A DNA stretch of 29,152 nt, from IMG/VR virus record IMGVR_UViG_3300042540_001594, positions 1 through 29,152 of that record; one strand, 5' to 3'. The notes under the pieces are model-generated. The model did not search any database and had not been told where the DNA came from. It saw only the letters and a list, made by a program, of their open reading frames with translations. The position numbers were made by a program, and so were the translations under genes. Source of the DNA: a virus. Of this stretch, positions 14,554-21,386 are shown piece after piece (within the stretch, counting starts at the first letter, position 1; each line of letters begins with the position of its first letter).

Positions 14554-15002
14554 AGATCACCTTCTTTACGATTTTCGCTATACCATGGATCAAATGAACC
14601 ACTTGGATAACGAGATTGTAATTTAGTAACATTTTCAGCAATTACGTCATTAGGATCAAGGTTTAAAGCACGACACATATTAACCCAATACCATATAATA
14701 TCACCTAATTCACGTTTCATGTGAAATAAATTTTCTTCATTAAGTGGTTTACCCTGAAAACACATCTTTTTTACAATTTCCATTAACTCACCTGATTCAC
14801 TACATAGTCCCATTGCTCCTGTAAGCATAAGTGGCACATTTACATCAGGCCCATGTTGGTTATTTGCAAAATCATAATTACCATCAAGAACATCTAGTCT
14901 ATTCATAAATGTACTAAGATCATTACTTCCTGCGCTTGTTACTGCTTGAACAAACTCGGTATATTTTTTTAAATCAATTTGTTTATTCATTCCATGCTCC
15001 AT
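14550..15002 (-). CDS. mazG: MazG-like nucleotide pyrophosphohydrolase
   Basis: A 150-residue all-helical protein with the MazG metal motifs: E69-x-x-E72 in S-E-S-G-E-L-M-E and E98-x-x-D101 in K-R-E-L-G-D-I-I-W-Y. This family hydrolyses (d)NTPs to monophosphates and pyrophosphate; phage versions are thought to clean or recycle nucleotide pools. The domain spans most of residues 55-130, so it is a single-domain type. Two starts are possible: ATG 15002, or ATG 14990, which lies six bases after GGAG and overlaps the upstream stop. The second is about equally likely and would shorten the protein by four residues. It is coupled to the oxygenase gene upstream and to the microprotein downstream. Confidence 0.8.
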   Translation of the reverse strand: MEHGMNKQIDLKKYTEFVQAVTSAGSNDLSTFMNRLDVLDGNYDFANNQHGPDVNVPLMLTGAMGLCSESGELMEIVKKMCFQGKPLNEENLFHMKRELGDIIWYWVNMCRALNLDPNDVIAENVTKLQSRYPSGSFDPWYSENRKEGDL

Positions 15003-15594
15003 ACTTAAGCCCCTCTGTACCTAAAGAATTTCTACCGTCCAACATATATTTTGGATAAAAAATATTATTTTTATCAATATAGTGTAAAAAAAATTGTGTA
15101 TGCTGTTTACCAAAGTATTCATTTCTCCAATGCTTCATTTTAGTTCCTTGATAAATTAAAGCATCTCCATCATTTAATTCAATTGAAAGAATATCATCTT
15201 GTAAGGTATGGAGGTATAAAGGCCAATCAATATCTTCTTTGTTAATACAAACTGAAACTGAATATTCACAACTTTTACGATCTATGTGTGGCATTAATTT
15301 ACTGCCATGATAATAAGTCCTATGATAACTATATGACTCAGCTAAGTCTTTTTTTACTATTTTTGCAACTTTATCTCGATACGACATTAATAAACTATCA
15401 GTGTGAAACCCACCGTACCAAGAAAAACATCGGTCAACTAAGTCATCTTGAAAGGGGTATGGTTTTTCTTTTGTTATCGGTTTTTCTTTGTACAATCGAT
15501 CTTCAAAAAGCTTAACGTAATTTTTTAAAAAAATAATCATTTCTTTATTTAAGAAGTTTCTTACAATTTTATATTTCTGTTCACTGAAAGACAC
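14983..15594 (-). CDS. 2-oxoglutarate/Fe(II)-dependent oxygenase
   Basis: A 203-residue protein with the 2OG oxygenase core: Y-H-G-S-K-L-M-P-H103-I-D105 is the HxD iron pair, followed by Y-S-V-S-V-C-I-N, W-P-L-Y, L-N-D-G-D-A-L-I-Y-Q-G and the distal H155 in K-H155-W-R-N, with a final strand H-T-Q-F-F-L-H-Y-I-D. Such enzymes hydroxylate or oxidise protein, nucleic acid or small substrates using 2-oxoglutarate and O2. They are frequent in T4-like aquatic phages, where the substrate is generally unknown. The start is GTG (15594-15592), with AAAGG upstream, one base after the previous stop. The stop overlaps the start of MazG. The substrate cannot be guessed from the sequence. Confidence 0.78.
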   Translation of the reverse strand: MSFSEQKYKIVRNFLNKEMIIFLKNYVKLFEDRLYKEKPITKEKPYPFQDDLVDRCFSWYGGFHTDSLLMSYRDKVAKIVKKDLAESYSYHRTYYHGSKLMPHIDRKSCEYSVSVCINKEDIDWPLYLHTLQDDILSIELNDGDALIYQGTKMKHWRNEYFGKQHTQFFLHYIDKNNIFYPKYMLDGRNSLGTEGLKYGAWNE

Positions 15595-15595
15595 G

Positions 15596-16756
15596 TTAAA
15601 AAACCTTTAAAATAATTATAGTTTCGCCCATTCTACCACTTGGTTGTGTAAGTAACGTTTTAATATCTTTAAAAAACTTTCTAGCTGCAGGTTTTCCGCT
15701 ACTCATTAACTCTTTCAGTTGTTCTTCAGGTTTACGTAAAGTTTTTGTCCCACTTTGTACTACATCAAACCCTAGTATCGTATTTCCTTTTACAGTCATT
15801 ACTTGTGAATGAGCGTCTGCAATGTAATAAGACAATCTACGTTTGGCAGTATCATATACCCATATTTCTGTTGCACCAATTAATTTAGATGGCAAAATGC
15901 TGCGTAATCCTAATTTTTCATCTTTTAATTGAAATTTTATATTTTTAGTTTGTTGTTCAGGACTGAGTATTTTCTTCTTGCGTATTGGTTGCTGTGATTT
16001 TTTAATATTAACATAACCATTAATTTCATGAATAATGCTTTCGCAAAACTTAACTAAATTTTTAATTTGTGTTTTAGTCAAATGTGAATAACCTAGCACT
16101 AAATCTTTATCTTTACTATTATAAACAGATTGAAATTCTTCCATTTTTTTCTGCCATGTTTCAAGCAGAATCGAGGTATGTTGAGGCAAGATATTTTTTT
16201 CAGTCAAAATTCCAACAACATCGGGCAAATTTTGTTTTTTAGTTCTACTTATTAAGTAATCATCAAATGCACCTTCTAATTCACCACATACTTCATGTGC
16301 ACGTGTACGCATAATTTCTTGTACATTAGGTTTTACAGCGGTATCTTCTTTTTTAATAACTTCAGGTTTAGCAGTAGTTTCTAATAACCGTGTTACTTCA
16401 TTACTTAATATATGAGATTCGTGTTCTGTTAATTCTAAGCCACGCATGTTCATTCGTGCTAACCAACATAAGGTTACCATAAATTCATTGTCATGTACAC
16501 GCCTCATTAGTTTAGCGTGTGAATCTTGCTTCAACCATTCTAAATATTGTGCCATCATTTCTTTGGCATCTTTCTTATCAAAGAACCTTGAATACCAAGT
16601 AAATGATTTTGCTAATGCACCATCCCGTACATCATCTTCAGGTTGCATAATAAAATTTGGTTCATAACCATAATACTTAAGATCTGTATCCTTTGGAACT
16701 AAATCTTTAATATTTGAATTTTCGTTTTGTTTCTTGTCTTTCTTAGCCATATCCAT
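15596..16756 (-). CDS. Conserved T4-like protein of unknown function (386 aa)
   Basis: A protein I cannot assign to a named function. The first 40 residues are Lys/Asp/Asn-rich. Residues 45-130 are helical, with W-Y-S-R-F-F-D and Y-L-E-W-L. A linker near 130-145 follows, then a long helical region to about 270 (C-G-E-L-E-G-A-F-D-D-Y). The last 110 residues look like a beta domain: L-G-L-R-S-I-L-P-S-K-L-I-G-A, E-I-W-V-Y-D-T-A-K-R-R-L-S-Y-Y, V-K-G-N-T-I-L-G-F-D and K-T-L-R-K-P. That C-terminal pattern is, from memory, shared with unannotated proteins in marine T4-like phages. Basic residues would allow nucleic acid contact. A second ATG at 16750 may be the true start. It leads the operon with the oxygenase, MazG and microprotein. 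Confidence 0.65.
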   Translation of the reverse strand: MDMAKKDKKQNENSNIKDLVPKDTDLKYYGYEPNFIMQPEDDVRDGALAKSFTWYSRFFDKKDAKEMMAQYLEWLKQDSHAKLMRRVHDNEFMVTLCWLARMNMRGLELTEHESHILSNEVTRLLETTAKPEVIKKEDTAVKPNVQEIMRTRAHEVCGELEGAFDDYLISRTKKQNLPDVVGILTEKNILPQHTSILLETWQKKMEEFQSVYNSKDKDLVLGYSHLTKTQIKNLVKFCESIIHEINGYVNIKKSQQPIRKKKILSPEQQTKNIKFQLKDEKLGLRSILPSKLIGATEIWVYDTAKRRLSYYIADAHSQVMTVKGNTILGFDVVQSGTKTLRKPEEQLKELMSSGKPAARKFFKDIKTLLTQPSGRMGETIIILKVF

Positions 16757-16771
16757 AACCCAACTGTACCT

Positions 16772-16779
16772 TATTTACA
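16772..16779 (-). promoter_or_regulatory. Possible late box TGTAAATA
   Basis: Minus-strand TGTAAATA is one to two bases from NATAAATA and lies 16-23 bases before the ATG at 16756. Weak by itself; it faces away from the plus-strand box at 16801-16808. Confidence 0.3.
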
Positions 16780-16800
16780 ATAGAACCACAAAAACTTTCA

Positions 16801-16808
16801 GATAAATA
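16801..16808 (+). promoter_or_regulatory. Late promoter box GATAAATA for the neck operon
   Basis: GATAAATA is followed directly by TATAAATC and the ATG at 16817. With a start about six bases after the first box (16814), the leader would be about three bases and carry no ribosome binding site. Confidence 0.6.
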
Positions 16809-16816
16809 TATAAATC

Positions 16817-18682
16817 ATGCCAAAATTAAGTCTGTGGAGATCACAAAAATCTAACGATTACCGTTTCTTTGATAAAACAATCAGAGAAATGTATACCGTT
16901 GGTGCAACTGATATATATGTTCACAAATACATTGGATCAAATAATACACCAAATAATGACCTTACCACACCTGTTTATGATCAGTTAAACCCAACCAATA
17001 TACAAGATTTAATGTGGTTGGAAAATCGTGACAGAAAATATGATCCTAACATATATCGCATCAGAATGCATTATAATGTTTCTAATATTGATTTTGATTT
17101 AAGTCAATTTGGTTTATTCTTAAGTAATGACACCATATTTTTAACGGTTCACTACAATGATATGATTGACATATTAGGTAGAAAATTAATGGTAGGTGAT
17201 GTTTTAGAACTACCTCATTTACTTGATTATCATCCATTAAATGAATCAATACCTACTGCACTACGTCGATTTTATCAAGTTACTGATGGTAACTTTGCTA
17301 GTGAAGGATTTAGTCAAACATGGTTTCCTCACTTATGGCGATTAAAAGCTGAACCGCTTGTTGACAGTCAAGAATTTGCTGATATTTTACGTCAACCTAC
17401 TAATACAGATAATTACTTAGGTGATTGGGATCCTACCCAATCCTACGAACCAGGCTACACTGTTCTTTATGGCGATAAAATTTATACACCTAAACAACCT
17501 GTGCCACCAAATATAGCACCACCTGACCCTGCATATTGGGAACTAAGTACACAACAACAATTAAATGACATTTTGAGCACATACAACAAAAATATTGAAA
17601 TTAATAACACTAATCTTGCAGAAGCAGCAAGACTTGTACCTAAAGGTGGGTACAATCATGATCAGCTATATGTCGTGCCAACCACCAATGACGGACAACC
17701 TGCACCACCTGTAAATATTATTGTTGGTGCTGATTCTCCAACACCGCTTAGAGGAACAATCAGTTATATAACTAACAATCCCGTTGTTATTATTGGTGCT
17801 GCAGCACGTGAGGCTATGAAAAAGTTTGCACTTGATGCTAGTATGGATATAACGCTTGACCAATTTATCAGTATGTCATTGCAAGCTGTTGAATTAGAGC
17901 CTGAAAGAACTGACAATCAAAGTGGTCCTATGGTAGGAGAAGTAATTCTTACCGCACAATCCCTAGGACCTGTTACAGGACCGTATGGAACTGCAGACAA
18001 TACCTATGCTAACGCAGATCAATACGTGTGGTTTAATGTTAAGGCATTAGGTCCAACTAACGTGCGTGGTTCCTATATATTGACCATTGAAAATACTGAA
18101 CGTGATTTAAATGATTTATTATTAATGAGTGCTGAGGGTGCTTTAGTAAACCCATTTTTACCAAATACTAGAATTACAAATGTGATTAGTACATCAATGG
18201 TTGAACTAAATCAACCTATACAAAATGAAATTGCAGACGGACAGATTATTGTAGTGTCGAGTAATTTTGATCGTATTATAACCCAAGAAATGGATTATCG
18301 TGCTGACGCAGATCCTAGATTTCATTTTATTAGACGCACATCACCAAAATCTTTTGGGTATATTAGTGGTTATTTAGCGGGTGATGGTACAGCACCTAAT
18401 GGTGAAGCCACACAAGCGGGTATTATGTTCCCTGCAAGTCCCAATGTTGGTGATTATTTTCTTAGAATTGATTATCTACCACAAAAATTATTCAGATTTG
18501 ATGGGGTATTATGGGTTGAAATTAGTCAAAACGTACGTACTGCAACAGGATTTACATTAGATGATCGTTCACAATTAAGTTCGTTTATAAATAACGATTC
18601 AGTAGTACAAACAACTGATGGAACGTTGATACCAAGTCGCCAATCATTAAGTAATGCGCTTAGTATACAACCTGATCAATAG
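16817..18682 (+). CDS. 14: Neck protein gp14-like, enlarged
   Basis: A 621-residue protein beginning M-P-K-L-S-L-W-R-S-Q-K-S-N-D-Y. Residues 80-190 (F-G-L-F-L-S-N-D, G-R-K-L-M-V-G-D-V-L-E-L-P-H, R-R-F-Y-Q-V, P-H-L-W-R-L-K-A-E-P-L-V-D-S-Q-E-F) resemble the gp14 pattern of a GDxxxxP loop, a FYQ strand and a closing RxxxEPLxDSQEF-like segment. T4 gp14 has 256 residues, so much is added. Residues 203-243 look like a carbohydrate-binding module (W-D-P-T-Q-S-Y-E-P-G, V-L-Y-G-D-K-I-Y, P-D-P-A-Y-W-E). The C-terminal part has V-G-D-Y-F-L-R-I-D-Y-L-P-Q-K-L-F-R-F-D-G-V-L-W-V. Position next to gp15 supports a neck role. No ribosome site precedes the ATG. A different structural identity remains possible. 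Confidence 0.55.
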   Translation: MPKLSLWRSQKSNDYRFFDKTIREMYTVGATDIYVHKYIGSNNTPNNDLTTPVYDQLNPTNIQDLMWLENRDRKYDPNIYRIRMHYNVSNIDFDLSQFGLFLSNDTIFLTVHYNDMIDILGRKLMVGDVLELPHLLDYHPLNESIPTALRRFYQVTDGNFASEGFSQTWFPHLWRLKAEPLVDSQEFADILRQPTNTDNYLGDWDPTQSYEPGYTVLYGDKIYTPKQPVPPNIAPPDPAYWELSTQQQLNDILSTYNKNIEINNTNLAEAARLVPKGGYNHDQLYVVPTTNDGQPAPPVNIIVGADSPTPLRGTISYITNNPVVIIGAAAREAMKKFALDASMDITLDQFISMSLQAVELEPERTDNQSGPMVGEVILTAQSLGPVTGPYGTADNTYANADQYVWFNVKALGPTNVRGSYILTIENTERDLNDLLLMSAEGALVNPFLPNTRITNVISTSMVELNQPIQNEIADGQIIVVSSNFDRIITQEMDYRADADPRFHFIRRTSPKSFGYISGYLAGDGTAPNGEATQAGIMFPASPNVGDYFLRIDYLPQKLFRFDGVLWVEISQNVRTATGFTLDDRSQLSSFINNDSVVQTTDGTLIPSRQSLSNALSIQPDQ

Positions 18683-18691
18683 GATTTAAAC

Positions 18692-20314
18692 GTGGCACAA
18701 TTTTTTTATGATAAACAAGTCCGTAGATTTTTAATACAGTTTGCAAAAATCTTATCTAATTGGTACGTAGAAGATGGTACTGACCCTAACGGTAACCCCA
18801 TTTTAAAACGTGTCCCCGTCATGTATGGTGATCAAAGTAGAAATGTTGCAAATATTATAAACAATAACAGTCCTAGTAATCTACCAACTGTTCCGCAAAT
18901 TACCTATTATGTCAATGGGTTAACATACGAACAAAATAGAACACAAGACCCGTATTTTGTTGATAATCTTGCTGTACGTCAACGAACATATAACGAAGAA
19001 ACACAAGAATATGAAACAACACAGGGCAATGCATTCAGTGTAAAACGTTTGATGCCTGTACCATATCGATTAAGTGTAACAGTTGATTTTTGGACAAGTA
19101 ATTATAACCAAAAAATGCAATTGTTTGAACAACTTGGTGTATTGTTTAATCCATCATTGGAAATACAAAGTACAGATAATTTTATTGATTGGACTTCACT
19201 AAGTGTAGTTTATCAAGAAAGTTTAAATTGGACAAGTAGATCCATACCTGTTGGCACTAGTAATCCTATCGATATTATGACTTGGAAATTCTATATGCCA
19301 ATATGGATATCAAGTCCAATAAAGGTTCAAAAACTTGGTATCATATATAAGGTTATTAATAGTATATACAAAGGTACTGCCTTAAGTGATATGCAAAATG
19401 ATGACCTATTGTTAGGAACAAGACAAAAAGTAAGTCCATATGGTTATCAAACTTTATTATTAGGCAATACGTTACAAATTTTACCTGCAAATCAACCTGA
19501 ATATTTAAGCAATGATGACTTAGAATTACCATCAAGTCCAAATACATCATTAAGTTGGCATGCAGTACTCAATGCTTATGGCACCATCCGCCCAGGCATC
19601 TCTATGATTACTCTTGAAAATCCATACATGGATACAGAAATTATGGGAACTATATCCTATGATCCATTGGATGATCGATTATTGAGTTATACAATTGACC
19701 CTGATACTATTCCATCAAACACATTACAACCAATTGATCGTGTTATAGACCCGCTAAGTCAAGGTCCTAACGTAGGACTACCTGCCGCAACCACAGGAAC
19801 ACGTTATTTGATTACTAATGATATAGGTGATCCTAATACGATAAGTTTAGTGTGTAGTGAATCTGCGCCATTAGCTGCGGGTGCTACAACCATCACAGTT
19901 AGTGGTTTGAATTTAGCTGCAAGTAACACTTGGGTTGGCAGTGTTTTAAGTGCAAGAAATGCTAGTGGACAATCAATATTTTCAAATGGTACAGAAATAG
20001 TATCAATAAATTTAATTGCAAATACGATAACAATAGACAATCCTACTATTGCAATAATTAATAACGGTGATAAAATAGTCACAACTACAAGAAATACTGC
20101 TAGTGCTTGGGGGGATGTTGTCGCATATCAAAATGACATTATAGAATATAATGGAACAAAATGGGTTGTATCATTTAATAGTCGCACATCAACTACCCCA
20201 CAATGGGTTGTTAACTTAAGAACAAGTGTACAGTATAGATATAGTCAAACTAATGGTTGGACTAAATCGTTTGAAGGTTTTTATGACCAAGGATCATGGA
20301 ACATCGTAATATAA
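18692..20314 (+). CDS. 15: Tail sheath stabiliser gp15
   Basis: The start is GTG (18692), ten bases after the previous stop, with ATAGGA upstream. The 540-residue protein has the gp15 N-terminal core: F-F-Y-D-K-Q-V-R-R-F-L-I-Q-F-A-K-I-L-S-N, R-V-P-V-M-Y-G-D-Q-S, P-T-V-P-Q-I-T-Y-Y-V, V-K-R-L-M-P-V-P-Y-R-L-S-V-T-V-D-F-W, F-E-Q-L-G-V-L-F-N-P near residue 150, and a closing M-T-W-K-F-Y-M-P-I-W-I-S-S-P. gp15 forms the hexameric ring at the head-proximal end of the sheath and joins the tail to the neck. T4 gp15 is 272 residues; the second half here is an added region, with an Ig-like beta segment (about 380-470) and a W-x-V-x-F beta segment near the end. It overlaps the Nudix gene by 19 bases. Confidence 0.8.
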   Translation: MAQFFYDKQVRRFLIQFAKILSNWYVEDGTDPNGNPILKRVPVMYGDQSRNVANIINNNSPSNLPTVPQITYYVNGLTYEQNRTQDPYFVDNLAVRQRTYNEETQEYETTQGNAFSVKRLMPVPYRLSVTVDFWTSNYNQKMQLFEQLGVLFNPSLEIQSTDNFIDWTSLSVVYQESLNWTSRSIPVGTSNPIDIMTWKFYMPIWISSPIKVQKLGIIYKVINSIYKGTALSDMQNDDLLLGTRQKVSPYGYQTLLLGNTLQILPANQPEYLSNDDLELPSSPNTSLSWHAVLNAYGTIRPGISMITLENPYMDTEIMGTISYDPLDDRLLSYTIDPDTIPSNTLQPIDRVIDPLSQGPNVGLPAATTGTRYLITNDIGDPNTISLVCSESAPLAAGATTITVSGLNLAASNTWVGSVLSARNASGQSIFSNGTEIVSINLIANTITIDNPTIAIINNGDKIVTTTRNTASAWGDVVAYQNDIIEYNGTKWVVSFNSRTSTTPQWVVNLRTSVQYRYSQTNGWTKSFEGFYDQGSWNIVI

Positions 20315-20736
20315 ATCGTTTAAACAATAGTGTTGGTATCCTATTTTGCGCTCTCAATACCAATCGACACTTGTTTTTACTTAGAAACGATAAAAAAATA
20401 AACACATGGGGATTGCCTGGTGGTAAGGTAGAGCGTGGTGAAAGTTTAAAAGAAGCATTACAAAGAGAATGCATTGAAGAAATACAATTTTGGAATCATG
20501 GATTAAAACTATTTCCTATTGAACAATTTACAAGTGAAGATAAACGATTTGTTTATCATACTTTTTATTCTTTTGTAGAAAACGAATTTGTACCTATTTT
20601 AAACAATGAACATCTTGGTTATTGTTGGATAGATTCTAATATATACCCACGTCCTTTGCATCGTGGTTTATTTAATACATTAAATTATAAAATAATTCAA
20701 CAAAAAATTGCATTAATACATGATGCTATAAAATAA
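20296..20736 (+). CDS. Nudix hydrolase
   Basis: A 146-residue Nudix-fold protein. The Nudix box begins at G43 with K-V-E-R-G and E49, then R57-E58-C-I-E61-E62-I-Q64-F. All metal-binding glutamates are present, but the conserved glycine after the EE pair is Q64. The domain spans residues 10-115 with strands V-G-I-L-F-C-A-L and H-L-F-L-L-R before the box. Nudix enzymes hydrolyse nucleoside diphosphates linked to another moiety (for example NADH, ADP-ribose, NDP-sugars, capped RNA, oxidised dNTPs). The substrate is not evident. ATG at 20296 lies inside the end of gp15, with CCAAGGAT as ribosome binding site, so translation is coupled. It ends just before a bidirectional terminator. Confidence 0.82.
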   Translation: MEHRNINRLNNSVGILFCALNTNRHLFLLRNDKKINTWGLPGGKVERGESLKEALQRECIEEIQFWNHGLKLFPIEQFTSEDKRFVYHTFYSFVENEFVPILNNEHLGYCWIDSNIYPRPLHRGLFNTLNYKIIQQKIALIHDAIK

Positions 20737-20737
20737 A

Positions 20738-20759
20738 AAACCCACTATAAAGTGGGTTT
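20738..20759. terminator. Bidirectional rho-independent terminator
   Basis: AAACCCACT (20738-20746), loop ATAA, AGTGGGTTT (20751-20759), a 9-bp perfect stem followed by C and TTTTT on the plus strand and preceded by A-rich sequence that reads as T-rich on the minus strand. It sits between the convergent Nudix and 173-aa genes, ending both transcripts. Confidence 0.85.
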
Positions 20760-20777
20760 CTTTTTAAAATTACATGT

Positions 20778-21299
20778 TTACTGACTTGGAATTTGAAGAA
20801 TTGCCAAATTAGAACCAGGTTGTAGTGTTGCGTTAGCTGCAACAAATGAAACGTGATATGCTGTAGCATTTGCCATGTTACCAATACTATTTGCGTTAGC
20901 ATAATCAGGAGCAAATCCTTCAGCGTGTGAATTAATAATACTGAAAATTGCAACATTTGCGTTAGATGCATCAACACCTTGAATAGCCATTTGACCTGCT
21001 GATAAATTAGCTACGTTACCATCATCGACATTTGACAAAATGCAAACTTGTGTACGTGATGTATTAGCTAAATTTGCGACTAAAAACTTTGATTTACCTT
21101 TTTGACGTACAATAAAAGCATCACCTGCTGCATATGAACTTGTAGCATATTGAATATTAGCGATACAAGCAATTGTGTTACCACCGCTTACTGCACCTAA
21201 ACCATTAGCACCACCAACGACACCAATATTACCAACTTCTGTTTGTGCGGGAATACCAACATCGATATTTCCTGTTTTTTGAATTTTAAGCTTTGCCAT
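20778..21299 (-). CDS. Probable virion structural protein (173 aa)
   Basis: A 173-residue protein, M-A-K-L-K-I-Q-K-T-G-N at the start, very rich in Ala, Asn, Ile and Val. It contains A-F-I-V-R-Q-K-G-K-S-K-F-L-V near residues 60-73, which resembles a motif in small structural proteins of T4-like cyanophages (recalled, not searched). The rest looks beta-rich, with no catalytic motif, signal peptide or membrane segment. It has a late promoter box and a good ribosome binding site AAAGGA. The gene stands just downstream of the third FN3 gene and ends at the bidirectional terminator. A high-copy decoration or capsid-associated protein is possible but only inferred. Confidence 0.55.
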   Translation of the reverse strand: MAKLKIQKTGNIDVGIPAQTEVGNIGVVGGANGLGAVSGGNTIACIANIQYATSSYAAGDAFIVRQKGKSKFLVANLANTSRTQVCILSNVDDGNVANLSAGQMAIQGVDASNANVAIFSIINSHAEGFAPDYANANSIGNMANATAYHVSFVAANATLQPGSNLAILQIPSQ

Positions 21300-21370
21300 T
21301 ATAATTTCCTTTAGCTCGTTCTAGGAGCCATAACTACCCCATGTAATTATGAGTTCGCTTGGAACAATTG

Positions 21371-21378
21371 TATTTATC
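21371..21378 (-). promoter_or_regulatory. Late promoter box GATAAATA for the 173-aa gene
   Basis: Minus-strand ATTAAGATAAATA, ten bases after the FN3 gene stop. The predicted leader is about 65 bases, longer than at other late boxes here, and contains a mini reading frame (M-A-P-R-T-S-stop) and a small GCTC/GAGC stem. Confidence 0.65.
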
Positions 21379-21386
21379 TTAATTTA

